From Microbacterium enclense (GTDB lineage Bacteria > Actinomycetota > Actinomycetes > Actinomycetales > Microbacteriaceae), in NCBI RefSeq assembly GCF_001456955.1, contig NZ_KQ758470.1:62001-126000 (forward strand): a stretch of 64,000 nucleotides of DNA. The letters are read 5' to 3'. The notes below the pieces were generated by a model. The model was given only the letters and a program-made list of their open reading frames with translations, did not search any database and had not been told where the DNA came from. The position numbers and the translations under genes are program-made. Shown piece after piece: positions 21,722 through 32,663 of the stretch. Within the stretch, counting starts at the first letter, position 1; every line of letters starts with the position of its first letter.

Positions 21722-22387
21722 ATGGACATCAACATCGTCGGCGTGGGAGTCGGTATCACCGATCGTTTCCGCTCGGTGGTTGAAGAGAAGGTCAGCCGCA
21801 TCGAGCACCTGGCGCCTCGCGCACAGGCTCTCGAGGTCAAGGTCACGCATCGCTCGTATCGCAACGGACGCATGGAAGACGACACCGTCGAGCTCACCCT
21901 CGACGGCAAGGGCCCCGTCGTTCGCGCCGAGGCCACCGACGCCGACAAGTTCGCCGCCCTCGACCTCGCGGTCGACAAGATCTCCGAGCAGGTGCGCCGC
22001 GCGAAGGACAAGCGGGTCGACGCTCGCAACCACCCCCGCGGCGCTCGCTTCGAGAAGGGCACCGGTGAGCTCTCGGGCATCGACGTCGAGCCGGCGTCGG
22101 TCGAGGTGCTGCGTGCCGTCGCCACGGGATCCATCCCCGTGCAGAACGAGGGCGCTGGCGACGACGAGGACTACTCGCCCGTCGTCATCCGACAGAAGGA
22201 GTTCGGCGCCGAGTGGATGACGGTCGAAGACGCCGTCGACCGCATGGAGCTCGTCGGTCACGACTTCTTCCTCTTCATCGACGCCCGCACCGATCACCCG
22301 AGCGTCGTGTACCGCCGCAAGGGCTGGGACTACGGCGTGATCGCCCTCGCGACACAGGCCGCTCCCGCGGCCCAGGTCGCGTCCTGA
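21722..22387 (+). CDS. hpf: Ribosome hibernation-promoting factor, long form
   Basis: A 221-residue long-form HPF. The N-terminal domain (INIVGVGVGITDRFRSVVEEKVSRIE to about residue 100) is the ribosome-binding fold. A flexible linker follows. The C-terminal dimerisation domain (about 160-221) has IVRQKEF-like VIRQKEFGAEWMTVEDAV and HDFFLFIDARTDHPSVVYRR. Long HPF drives 100S ribosome dimer formation in stationary phase or stress. It has a strong ribosome site, its own promoter and a strong terminator, so it is likely regulated independently of comF. Position between comF and secA is conserved. Confidence 0.96.
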   Translation: MDINIVGVGVGITDRFRSVVEEKVSRIEHLAPRAQALEVKVTHRSYRNGRMEDDTVELTLDGKGPVVRAEATDADKFAALDLAVDKISEQVRRAKDKRVDARNHPRGARFEKGTGELSGIDVEPASVEVLRAVATGSIPVQNEGAGDDEDYSPVVIRQKEFGAEWMTVEDAVDRMELVGHDFFLFIDARTDHPSVVYRRKGWDYGVIALATQAAPAAQVAS

Positions 22388-22401
22388 TCCGATTCGCGTG
22401 C

Positions 22402-22433
22402 GATGCCCCCGGCCGGAAACGGTCGGGGGCATC
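22402..22433 (+). terminator. Terminator of hpf
   Basis: A GATGCCCCCG and CGGGGGCATC stem with extra pairing around a GAAA loop starts 14 bp after the stop. Confidence 0.8.
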
Positions 22434-22582
22434 GTCGTCTCGGTGCGCCGAGGGTACGGCGCAGCCGTGACTTCCCGATGTTTCGCGCTGCCGTCGGTCG
22501 GGACGCCGATGCCGCGCGAGTGAAGATGCACCGCGCAGCCTGCACCACTCGGTGTGCGCGTCCTGAGTGCCGCGCGAGCCGG

Positions 22583-23899
22583 TCAGCCGTCGAAGATGTC
22601 GCCCAGCAGCGAGCCGATGACGAGACCGCCGAGCATGCCGCCCACCATGTTGCCGCCGCCCATGCCGCCGCCGCGACCGTATCCGCCGCCGCGTCCGTAG
22701 CCGTCGCCGCCGCCCCAGTCGTTCGGTCGGGACTGCTCGATGTCGCGCTGGGCGATCTGCAGCGCCTCGGAGGCAAGCGAGCCCGCGCGACGAGCGGTCG
22801 CGAGCACCGTCTCGCGCTGGTCTTCGGCCACCGGTCCGAGCGGGAGCCCGGCGCGCAGGCGCTCGGCCTCGACGAAGCGGGTGCGCGCGTCGGCACCGAT
22901 CCAGCCGCGGTGGCCGGTGATGAGGCCGCGGGCGACCGCGAGCTGACGGTCGGCGTCGTCGATGGCGTGCTCGACCTGCTCTTGCGAGGGCACGGGGCGA
23001 GCGGCGCGCTCGCGCGCGAGATCGAGGTCGGCGTTCGCCTGCCGCAGCGACGACAGCGCGGCGAAGGGGTCGCTTCGGGTGCCCGATGCCGGCAGCGCGG
23101 CGAGCGCGCTCTGCAGCGTCGCCATCGCCTGCGTCACGGCCGGCGTCTGCGCACCGCGTCGTGCCTCGACGAGATCGTTGCGGGAGTCGTCGATGACGGC
23201 CGCGAGGGTCGACTCGGCCCGCAGCGCCTCGATCTCGAAGGTGTCCACGGCGTCCAGGAGCGATTCGGCCCGCCGCACGGCTTCGGTGGCGGCCTCCAGG
23301 GCGACGGAGGCCTGCTCGCGCTGGCCCGCGTCGCGGCGGCGTTCCGAGACGGATGCCGTGTGCACGGCGAAGTCGAGCAGCTGTTCGATCTCGTCGGGGT
23401 TGCCGCCGATCTGGGCCAGGGCGGAGTCGCTGTAACGCCGTGACAGGCGCGCGACGACGTCGCGGGCGTTCGGGATGCGCTCGGCCAGACGGTCGCGGTC
23501 GGCTCGCACGCGCGCCAGGGTCTCGGGCGCCCGGCGGACGGCGTCGATCTTGGGCTGCAGCACCTGCGTGCGCTCCTCGAGCAGGTCTTCCGCCCACTCG
23601 GAGAGCTGGATGATGCGCGCGTTCCGCGTGCGCAGCTCTTCCTTGGTGTCGGGGATCTCGTCGTGGTTGAGCTGATGCAGCTGGAAAGCCTCGGCCAGGT
23701 GGGTGCGCACGGAGTCGAGGGCTGCGCCGAGGTCTTCGGTGGCCTTGTCGCCGAGCTCCGCCCGGGCGAAGTCGAGTTCGTCCGAAGTGAGTCGCACCCG
23801 CTCGTCGGCAGCGACGATCGCCAGCTCCGCCCGGCGCGCCAGATCGGCGTCCGCGGCATCCTGCTCTTCGCGCTTCCTCTTACCCCAGAAACCCGCCAT
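22583..23899 (-). CDS. Coiled-coil protein with glycine-rich C-terminus, function unknown
   Basis: A 438-residue protein. A short basic start ([13 protein letters not shown]) is followed by roughly 350 residues of nearly uninterrupted helix with heptad-like Leu/Ala spacing and many Glu/Arg. It ends in a Gly/Tyr/Arg-rich stretch ([17 protein letters not shown]) and a small hydrophobic end ([19 protein letters not shown]). The Gly-rich end with GGxVxGxLLG resembles the tails of TPM-domain and similar envelope proteins, but no TPM domain is present. It is divergent from secA. Possible roles are membrane-associated scaffold or stress protein. I do not recognise a named family. Confidence 0.75.
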   Translation of the reverse strand: MAGFWGKRKREEQDAADADLARRAELAIVAADERVRLTSDELDFARAELGDKATEDLGAALDSVRTHLAEAFQLHQLNHDEIPDTKEELRTRNARIIQLSEWAEDLLEERTQVLQPKIDAVRRAPETLARVRADRDRLAERIPNARDVVARLSRRYSDSALAQIGGNPDEIEQLLDFAVHTASVSERRRDAGQREQASVALEAATEAVRRAESLLDAVDTFEIEALRAESTLAAVIDDSRNDLVEARRGAQTPAVTQAMATLQSALAALPASGTRSDPFAALSSLRQANADLDLARERAARPVPSQEQVEHAIDDADRQLAVARGLITGHRGWIGADARTRFVEAERLRAGLPLGPVAEDQRETVLATARRAGSLASEALQIAQRDIEQSRPNDWGGGDGYGRGGGYGRGGGMGGGNMVGGMLGGLVIGSLLGDIFDG

Positions 23900-24082
23900 G
23901 GCTCGATCCTAGGCGGCGGCTCGGTGCGCGTCGCCGTGTGTTCGCTGCGGGCGCGCAACCCGGCCGAGGGATTGCGGCTCACTCGCAGGTCACGAACCGG
24001 TAACACCGATAACATGGCGATGTATGCCTGTTCGCAGGCCGGCGTCCGCACGGACGCTGCACCCGACAGATGGAGATTCTTC

Positions 24083-26884
<2,802 letters not shown>

Positions 26885-26897
26885 CACCCGTCATCGG

Positions 26898-26927
26898 ATG
26901 CCGCGTCACTTCCCCGGGGCGCGGCAT
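26898..26927 (+). terminator. Terminator of secA
   Basis: An 8-bp stem (ATGCCGCG and CGCGGCAT) with a 14-nt loop lies 13 bp past the stop. Confidence 0.65.
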
Positions 26928-26990
26928 TCGTCGTTCCCGGTGGCGCAGGCGTGGTCCACTCGGTGTCGATTGGCCCGATCACGGCGGGGA

Positions 26991-26996
26991 TATCCT
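26991..26996 (+). promoter_or_regulatory. -10 box (TATCCT) of the aminotransferase gene
   Basis: It lies 6 nt before the ATG at 27003, implying a leaderless mRNA. Confidence 0.5.
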
Positions 26997-27002
26997 GATC
27001 CG

Positions 27003-28229
27003 ATGAGCCCGCTACGCCCCCTCGATCAGTCGTCGAAGCTGAAAGACGTCCTCTACGAGATCCGGGGGGAGGCCCTGGTCGAGGCCGACCGTCTCGAGGC
27101 CGAGGGGCACGCGATCCTCAAGCTCAACACCGGCAACCCGGCGATCTTCGGCTTCGAAGCCCCCCATCAGATCGTGCGCGACATGATCGCCTCGGTGCCG
27201 AACGCGCACGGGTACAGCGACAGCCGCGGCATCCTGTCGGCCCGCCGCGCGGTGGTGTCGCGTTACGAGCAGGTGCCGGGTTTCCCCGCGGTCGATCCCG
27301 ACCACGTGTTCCTCGGCAACGGCGTGTCCGAGCTCATCACGATGACGATGCAGGCGCTCCTCGACGAGGGCGACGAGGTGCTCATCCCCGCTCCCGACTA
27401 CCCGCTGTGGACGGCGATGACCAGCCTCGGCGGCGGAACGCCGGTGCACTACCTGTGCGACGAGTCGCGCGAGTGGCAGCCCGACCTCGACGACATCCGG
27501 TCGAAGGTCACGCCCCGCACCAAGGCGATCGTCGTCATCAACCCGAACAACCCGACCGGTGCGGTCTATTCGCGGGAGGTGCTCGAGGGCATCGCCGACA
27601 TCGCCCGCGAGCACTCGCTGCTGCTGCTGGCCGACGAGATCTACGACCGCATCCTGTTCGACGACGCCGTGCACATCCCCATGGCGACCGTCGCGCCCGA
27701 TCTGCTCTGCCTGACCTTCAACGGCCTGTCGAAGACCTACCGCGTGGCGGGTTATCGCTCCGGCTGGTTGGCGATCACCGGCCCCAAAGACCACGCGCAG
27801 GGCTTCCTGCACGGCATCAACCTGCTGGCATCCACGCGCCTCTGCCCGAACGTGCCGGCGCAGTTCGCGGTGCAGGCGGCACTCTCGGGCGTGCAGTCCA
27901 TCGACGCGCTCATCGCCCCGACGGGCCGTCTCCACGAGCAGAGGGATGCCGCCTGGCAGGGCCTCGAGGCCATCCCGGGCGTCTCGTGCGTGCTCCCGCG
28001 CGGTGCGCTCTACGCCTTCCCGCGCTTCGATCCCGAGGTGTACGAGATCCCCGACGACGGGCAGTTCGTTCGCGACTTCCTGCTCGCCGAGCACGTGCTG
28101 CTCGTGCAGGGTTCGGGCTTCAACTGGCCGGCCACCGATCACGTGCGGATCGTGACGCTCCCCGAGGCCCGCGTGATCTCGGATGCGATCGAGCGGTTGG
28201 GGAACTTCCTGGCGTCCTGGAGGCCCTGA
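27003..28229 (+). CDS. PLP-dependent class I/II aminotransferase (alanine/aspartate type)
   Basis: A 408-residue fold-type I aminotransferase. It has the N-terminal substrate segment LKLNTGNPAIFGFEAP and HGYSDSRG. The cofactor motifs are NPNNPTGAVYS, ADEIYDRILFDD, and the Schiff-base Lys in TFNGLSKTYRVAGYRSGW. The later Arg-bearing segment is NWPATDHVRIVTLP. Closest in pattern to the E. coli AlaA/YfbQ-type pyruvate-glutamate transaminases that make alanine; substrate is inferred from family. It is transcribed on its own, with a -10 box directly upstream and the secA terminator between. Confidence 0.88.
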   Translation: MSPLRPLDQSSKLKDVLYEIRGEALVEADRLEAEGHAILKLNTGNPAIFGFEAPHQIVRDMIASVPNAHGYSDSRGILSARRAVVSRYEQVPGFPAVDPDHVFLGNGVSELITMTMQALLDEGDEVLIPAPDYPLWTAMTSLGGGTPVHYLCDESREWQPDLDDIRSKVTPRTKAIVVINPNNPTGAVYSREVLEGIADIAREHSLLLLADEIYDRILFDDAVHIPMATVAPDLLCLTFNGLSKTYRVAGYRSGWLAITGPKDHAQGFLHGINLLASTRLCPNVPAQFAVQAALSGVQSIDALIAPTGRLHEQRDAAWQGLEAIPGVSCVLPRGALYAFPRFDPEVYEIPDDGQFVRDFLLAEHVLLVQGSGFNWPATDHVRIVTLPEARVISDAIERLGNFLASWRP

Positions 28230-28264
28230 CCGGCAGGCCGGTTCCGTCTGCCACGTCCGTCGAC

Positions 28265-28338
28265 GGGGCGGGCCCCAGCGGGGATTCCGCGCCCGTTGTG
28301 GGCGAGGGGGCGGCCCCGAGCGTGGAGTCCGCCCCCCC
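28265..28338. repeat. Two-unit imperfect palindromic repeat
   Basis: Two units of about 41 bp run GGGGCGGGCCCC to ATTCCGCGCCC, then GGGGGCGGCCCC to AGTCCGCCCCC. Each can fold on itself. It lies between two convergent genes and may act as a bidirectional terminator. It resembles the element at 809-1063. Confidence 0.5.
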
Positions 28339-28404
28339 GTCATATCGGAGGTGCCCTTCGTCACGCGCGCGATCGGTCCGTGCGCCCTTCGCGGCGTCGC
28401 CCGT

Positions 28405-28848
28405 TCACAGGAGGCCGAGCGAGGTCACACGCCAGCGACCGTCGAGACCCTCGAGGCGGAGGGCGACCGCTCGTGTCCGGAGGCGGGTCGCAGCGGTGAC
28501 CGTGGCCTCGACGACGTGGTCGGCGGGGGAGGAGAGGTGGACGCTCTGGATGATGTGCGTCGCTCGTGGCGCCGGCATGCCGCGGGCGCTGCGCGCGCGA
28601 GCCGCGAGATTCGCCCGCACGACCACGGTGCGGTAGACGTCTTCCGAGAGCCATCGCGCGAGCTGGTCGACCTCGCGGACGCCGGCGAGCACCTCCAGCA
28701 CGCCGCGCACGATGTTGAGGGTGAACGTCTCGGCGGACGGCAGCTGATGGGCCGAGGTCTTCTGCCGGTCGAAGTATCCCTCCGATCGGGCTGCGGCGAG
28801 CGACCGGCGCGTCGGACTCGTGGCGGTGTGGGCGTTCTGCTGTGACAT
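28405..28848 (-). CDS. Rv3235-family protein
   Basis: A 147-residue soluble alpha/beta protein. It contains FTLNIVRGVLEVLAGVREVDQLARWLSEDVY, then HIIQSVHLSSPADHVVEATVTAATRLRTRAVALRLEGLDGRWRVTSL. This matches the small actinobacterial Rv3235-like family, whose gene sits near secA in many genomes. The fold looks SnoaL/NTF2-like at the C-terminus but function is unknown. The ATG at 28848 has a GGAGGG ribosome site. Confidence 0.8.
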   Translation of the reverse strand: MSQQNAHTATSPTRRSLAAARSEGYFDRQKTSAHQLPSAETFTLNIVRGVLEVLAGVREVDQLARWLSEDVYRTVVVRANLAARARSARGMPAPRATHIIQSVHLSSPADHVVEATVTAATRLRTRAVALRLEGLDGRWRVTSLGLL

Positions 28849-29469
28849 GGGTCCCTCCGTGGATGTGGTGCGGCGAGTGGGCGGGGGGTGACGCCGACAG
28901 TAGGGCAGGTCGCGCCCGCGCGGACGTGCAGCGGCCGCGCCTGTGGAAGGGGCGCACGGAGGTGACGGTGAGCTTCCCGGTGTCGTCGGGAAGGCGATCG
29001 GCGCGGCGTCTCGGCCCGTGCGATCAAGGCCCCCGGCCCGTGCGCCCTACGTTCGAAGGCTCCGCGATCCGCGTGTTGACGCGCCTCCCGCCGTCCTCGG
29101 TGGCACCGCAGTCGGGGTGCGCGACGCCGAGGAGTACCGAGGCGACGTCACCGACCGGTGACCGCGGGATGTGTTCCCGGTGATCCGATGTCCGGGTGGG
29201 CCGGGTCGTGCCACCCGATGAGGAAACAGGCGCAAGATCAGCATTCGGGGAACCGTCGCTCACGATGTCCCCCTTTCGGGGGAGGACGACGACTCACCCG
29301 ATGACGGGCAGAGCGGGTGAATGATCCCGTCGGAGGTTCGGGCCCGCGCATCCGCCCGGTCGCCTCGCCGCTGGCCGCGGGCGGGACTCGATCACCTGGT
29401 GGCTCACCTGCTCACCTCGCGTCGCGCGCGTCAGCGGGCGGTGTCCGACCCCTCCTCTAGGGTGGAGTG
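28849..29469. other. 620-bp gap between the divergent Rv3235-like and pdtaS genes
   Basis: No convincing gene. A minus-strand frame at 29024-29263 (79 codons, GTG start after GGGGGA) has weak third-position GC bias and no recognisable motif. A short CCCCC-TTT-GGGGG-type hairpin lies near 29266-29281. Regulatory content probably lies next to each divergent start. Confidence 0.4.
29458..29463 (+). promoter_or_regulatory. -10 box (TAGGGT) of pdtaS
   Basis: It lies 6 nt before the GTG at 29470. This spacing decides between two adjacent GTG codons (29467 and 29470). Confidence 0.5.
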
Positions 29470-30966
29470 GTGTCGACACTCAGTGAACTCGTCTACGCCC
29501 AGGGCCGCTCCAGCGAGGCCGACGTCGAGTGGCTGCACCGGCTCGCCGGCGACGGGCAATTGCTTGCCGACCTGGCCTTCGCCGACATCGTGATCTGGGT
29601 TCCGACGCAAGACGACTCCTTCGTCGCCGTCGCGCACACGCGGCCCGGGGGAGCGGCGACCCTGTTCTACCGCGACATCGTCGGAGACCGGGTGCGACCC
29701 CAGTGGCGCACGCAGGTGCGCGAGGCGTTCCAGAGCGGACGCATCGTCGATTCGGCATCCCCCGACTGGTTCGAAGAGACCCCGACGCGCGTGCGCGCGG
29801 TGCCCATCGTGCGCGAGCTCTCGCGTGAGGGTGACGCCGTGACCACCGTCGGCGTGCTCACCCGTCACACCAACCTCGGCGAGACGCGCACTCCTTCGCG
29901 TCAGCAGATCACCTTCAACGACTGCGCCGACGACCTCTTCGGAATGATCGCCTCTGCCGAGTTCCCCGACCTCGCGGCCCCCACCGCCCCGCGACGCGGC
30001 GCTCCGCGCGCCTCCGACGGCCTCATCCGCCTCGATGTCGACGGCATCACCACCTTCGCCAGCCCCAACGCGCTGTCGGCGTTCAACCGCATGGGCTTCG
30101 ACGACGAGCTCGAGGGGGAGTCCCTCGCCGACGTGACCGCGCGCATCCTCCCCGCCAAACGCCAGGACGTCGACGAGTCGCTCCCGGTCGTCGTCAGCGG
30201 TCGGGCGCCGTGGCGCGCCGACATGGAGGCGCGGGGCGTGCAGGTGTCGTTGCGCACCATCCCGCTGCGCGATCGTGGCAACCGCATCGGCGCGATCGTG
30301 CTGAGCCGTGACGTGACCGAGATCCGTCACCAGGAGCAGGAGCTCATCACCAAAGACGCGACGATCCGCGAGATCCACCACCGCGTCAAGAACAATCTGC
30401 AGACGGTCGCCTCGCTGCTGCGCATCCAGGCGCGCCGCACGCACTCCGACGAGGCCCGCGACGCCCTCACCCAGGCCATGCGGCGCGTGTCGGCGATCGC
30501 CGTGGTCCACGACACCCTCTCGGAAGGGCTCGCCCAGAACGTCGACTTCGACGACGTGTTCGCCCGCGTGCTCAAGCTCGTCGCCGAAGTGGCCGCGGCG
30601 CCCAACACGCGCGCGCGGACGCGCTCGACGGGTCGGTTCGGCACCCTGCCGAGCCAGTTCGCGACGCCGCTCGCCCTCGCCCTGACCGAGCTGGTCACCA
30701 ACGCGGTCGAGCACGGTCTCGCGGGTCAAGAGGGTGACGTCGAGATCGCGGCGGAGCGCACCGGCGAGATGCTCGAGGTCAGCGTTCGCGACACCGGCGT
30801 GGGCCTGCCCGAGGGGCAGGTGGGCCGCGGGCTCGGCACGCAGATCGTCCGCACCCTGATCCAGGGCGAACTCGGCGGCACCATCGACTGGCACACGCTG
30901 ATGGGCAGCGGCACCGAGGTCACGATCGAGATCCCGTTGCGCTATATCGGCGGCGCCTCCGCCTGA
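29470..30966 (+). CDS. pdtaS: Cytosolic sensor histidine kinase PdtaS
   Basis: A 498-residue soluble kinase without membrane helices. A GAF-like N-terminal domain (about 1-165) is followed by a PAS-like domain (about 183-285), then a HisKA_2-type dimerisation box EIHHRVKNNLQTVASLLRIQARR with phospho-accepting His303. The HATPase domain has ALTELVTNAVEHG and DTGVGLPEGQVGRGLGTQIV. PdtaS phosphorylates the antiterminator-type regulator PdtaR in M. tuberculosis; that partner is not in this window. The neighbour whiB1 is conserved (Rv3220c/Rv3219). Start set at the second GTG because of the leaderless-type spacing. Confidence 0.93.
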   Translation: MSTLSELVYAQGRSSEADVEWLHRLAGDGQLLADLAFADIVIWVPTQDDSFVAVAHTRPGGAATLFYRDIVGDRVRPQWRTQVREAFQSGRIVDSASPDWFEETPTRVRAVPIVRELSREGDAVTTVGVLTRHTNLGETRTPSRQQITFNDCADDLFGMIASAEFPDLAAPTAPRRGAPRASDGLIRLDVDGITTFASPNALSAFNRMGFDDELEGESLADVTARILPAKRQDVDESLPVVVSGRAPWRADMEARGVQVSLRTIPLRDRGNRIGAIVLSRDVTEIRHQEQELITKDATIREIHHRVKNNLQTVASLLRIQARRTHSDEARDALTQAMRRVSAIAVVHDTLSEGLAQNVDFDDVFARVLKLVAEVAAAPNTRARTRSTGRFGTLPSQFATPLALALTELVTNAVEHGLAGQEGDVEIAAERTGEMLEVSVRDTGVGLPEGQVGRGLGTQIVRTLIQGELGGTIDWHTLMGSGTEVTIEIPLRYIGGASA

Positions 30967-31010
30967 GGCGCGCCGCACGGCATCCGCTTTCCTCTTCTAT
31001 GCCACGGCGC

Positions 31011-31028
31011 CCGCCGTCACGACGGCGG
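31011..31028 (+). terminator. Terminator of pdtaS
   Basis: A 7-bp stem (CCGCCGT with ACGGCGG), 4-nt loop, followed by CTTTC. Confidence 0.5.
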
Positions 31029-31213
31029 CTTTCGTGGGGGAGGCGGCGTCGTGACGCGCGTATCAGCCCGAATACATGGGCCGTCGACGAACGCTCGTCC
31101 TTCCCGACGTCGGTTCGGCCCGCATCTCGCAGAACCGCGTGTTCTCGCGAACGTCGGATGCGGTGCGGCGAGCAACGTGCGACGGCGTCTCGCAGAGGCG
31201 GGCCCCCGCTCAC

Positions 31214-31250
31214 GCGAAGACGCCCGCCCCGAGAGGGCGGGCGTCTTCGC
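31214..31250 (-). terminator. Terminator of whiB1
   Basis: A perfect 16-bp stem (GCGAAGACGCCCGCCC and its complement) around a 5-nt loop lies 11 bp beyond the whiB1 stop. It can also stop transcripts from the pdtaS side. Confidence 0.8.
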
Positions 31251-31261
31251 GGATGCTGTCG

Positions 31262-31510
31262 TCAGGAGGCGCGGCGCGCGCGAGCGGCGCGGCGCTTGAG
31301 CGCGCGACGCTCGTCCTCGCTCAGACCGCCCCAGACGCCCGAATCCTGACCGGACTCGAGGGCGTACTGCAGGCAGACCTCGGTGACGGTGCAGCGTGCG
31401 CAGACCGACTTGGCCTTCTCGATCTGGTCCACCGCGGGGCCGGTGTTGCCGACGGGGAAGAACAGCTCGGGGTCGACGGTCAGGCAGGCTGCTTTGTCGC
31501 GCCAGTCCAT
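31262..31510 (-). CDS. whiB1: WhiB-family iron-sulfur regulator WhiB1
   Basis: An 82-residue Wbl protein. The four iron-sulfur ligands are Cys9, Cys37, Cys40 and Cys46 (VCARCTVTEVC). The helix-turn motif GVWGG is followed by the basic tail ERRALKRRAARARRAS. Sequence and the neighbouring pdtaS gene identify WhiB1 rather than other Wbl proteins. WhiB1 carries a 4Fe-4S cluster that reacts with nitric oxide and is essential in mycobacteria. The ATG has an AAGGAG site. The upstream region contains two inverted repeats. Confidence 0.96.
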   Translation of the reverse strand: MDWRDKAACLTVDPELFFPVGNTGPAVDQIEKAKSVCARCTVTEVCLQYALESGQDSGVWGGLSEDERRALKRRAARARRAS

Positions 31511-31581
31511 AGGGTGCTCCTTGTTACAGAAATGTTGGTCGATTCGGCACCGGCTATCGGGTCCGGTACCCTGGTGGGAAC

Positions 31582-31639
31582 GCGAGCGATTGCTCGCCCC
31601 ACTTCGCTGTGGGAGCACACGGCTTGTTCCATGCTCCCA
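31582..31639. promoter_or_regulatory. Two adjacent inverted repeats upstream of whiB1
   Basis: GCGAGC-N4-GCTCGC (31582-31597) and TGGGAGCA-N14-TGCTCCCA (31610-31617 with 31632-31639) lie 72-130 bp before the whiB1 start. They could be operators or leader RNA hairpins. Confidence 0.45.
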
Positions 31640-31670
31640 TAGGGTTTCCCCCTGATCAAGAGGTAACCGG

Positions 31671-31676
31671 TAGGTT
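31671..31676 (+). promoter_or_regulatory. Possible -10 box (TAGGTT) for the 31719 gene
   Basis: Gives a leader of about 36 nt carrying the GGAGGG site at 31707-31712. No clear -35. Confidence 0.35.
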
Positions 31677-31718
31677 TCCAAATTATGACGGCGCTGCCGC
31701 GCCTTCGGAGGGACTCGG

Positions 31719-32099
31719 ATGCCGGTACGTTTCGCGGCCGCCGCGCTTCTGGGCCTCGAGGCTCTCGGCATCCTGGCTCTTGCCGGGTGGCAGATCGTCG
31801 CGCTCATCGGCGGCGACACCGACTCCGTGGTGAGCTCGATCGCACTCATCGTGCTGACCGTCATCGGTGCGGCGATCGTCGGCGCGTTCGGCGTGGCGAC
31901 GGCGCGAGACGTGTCGGCGGGCCGTTCGGGCGGCATCGTCACGCAGCTATTGATCCTCTCGGTCGCCATCGGTGCGATCACGGGGGAGTGGGCCGCCCCG
32001 GCCGCCGCGGCGCTCATCGCCGCGCCCGCTGTGCTCGGGCTCGTGCTCCTGGTGGGCGCCGTGCGCCGGGCCGCGCCGCGGCGCCGCGACGACGACTGA
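31719..32099 (+). CDS. Small membrane protein, four predicted helices, unknown function
   Basis: A 126-residue hydrophobic protein with four likely helices (about 6-29, 38-63, 73-91 and 95-116). A short charged loop near residue 66 (ATARDVSAGRSGG) is followed by a basic/acidic tail (RRAAPRRRDDD). The second half resembles small actinobacterial integral membrane proteins found beside whiB1. No functional motif. The ATG is preceded by GGAGGG with 6-nt spacing. It converges on bcp with a shared terminator. Confidence 0.75.
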   Translation: MPVRFAAAALLGLEALGILALAGWQIVALIGGDTDSVVSSIALIVLTVIGAAIVGAFGVATARDVSAGRSGGIVTQLLILSVAIGAITGEWAAPAAAALIAAPAVLGLVLLVGAVRRAAPRRRDDD

Positions 32100-32145
32100 C
32101 GCTTCCGCGCGTATCCCGCCGTCGGTCCGCGCGGCGAACGACGAA

Positions 32146-32175
32146 CCCCGCCGACCGCGCGAGCGGAGGGCGGGG
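32146..32175. terminator. Bidirectional terminator between the 31719 gene and bcp
   Basis: Nested stem CCCCGCC/GGCGGGG enclosing CCGC-GCGA-GCGG, between convergent genes. Confidence 0.65.
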
Positions 32176-32189
32176 CCGGGAAGGGTGGG

Positions 32190-32663
32190 TCAGGCGGCGG
32201 CGAGACCGAGCGTCTTGCGCAGGCGCGCGACGTGCCCGGTGGCCTTGACGTTGTAGAGCGCCTCGACGATCTTGCCGTCTTCGTCGACGACGAAAGTCGA
32301 GCGCAGCACGCCGGTCACGGTCTTGCCGTAGTTCTGCTTCTCGCCCCAGGCGCCGTACGCCTCGTGCACGGCGTGGTCGGGGTCGCTCAGCAGCGGGAAC
32401 GTCAGCCCGTCGCTGTCGCGGAACGCCCGCAGCTTCTCGGGGGTGTCGCGCGAGATGCCCAGCACCGTGTAGCCGGCGCCCTGCAGCGACGCGAGGCTGT
32501 CGCGGAAGTCGCAGGCCTGCGTCGTGCACCCGGGCGTCTGCGCGGCCGGGTAGAAGTAGAGGATCACGCGGCGACCGCGGAAGTCGCCGAGCGAAACGGG
32601 GTGCTCGTCCTGGTCGAGCAGGGTGAAGTCGGGCGCGGCGGTGCCGGGTTCGAGGTTCGTCAC
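32190..32663 (-). CDS. bcp: Thioredoxin-dependent thiol peroxidase Bcp/PrxQ
   Basis: A 157-residue peroxiredoxin that reduces hydroperoxides with thioredoxin. The active-site segment is YFYPAAQTPGCTTQACDFRD: the first Cys is the peroxidatic residue and the second, five residues on, the resolving Cys of PrxQ enzymes. LGISRDTPEKLRAFRDSDGLTFPLLSDPD is the usual core. The GTG start overlaps the rsgA stop by 4 nt, giving an aroA-rsgA-bcp minus-strand operon. The nearby SigR locus makes redox regulation plausible, but no SigR site is visible in front of it. Confidence 0.93.
   Translation of the reverse strand: MTNLEPGTAAPDFTLLDQDEHPVSLGDFRGRRVILYFYPAAQTPGCTTQACDFRDSLASLQGAGYTVLGISRDTPEKLRAFRDSDGLTFPLLSDPDHAVHEAYGAWGEKQNYGKTVTGVLRSTFVVDEDGKIVEALYNVKATGHVARLRKTLGLAAA

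Noticed and set aside
24014-24082. In-frame upstream ATG giving SecA 23 extra residues
   Set aside because: Family alignment and the GGAG site support the GTG at 24083; the extension has no conserved residues.
29024-29263. Possible 79-codon minus-strand gene with GTG start after GGGGGA
   Set aside because: Third-position GC is clearly lower than in real genes here and no homology pattern is visible.
31685-32248. Leaderless-looking ATG at 31685 opening a 187-codon frame
   Set aside because: The product is Arg-rich and out of frame with the clear four-helix membrane protein that has its own ribosome site at 31707.
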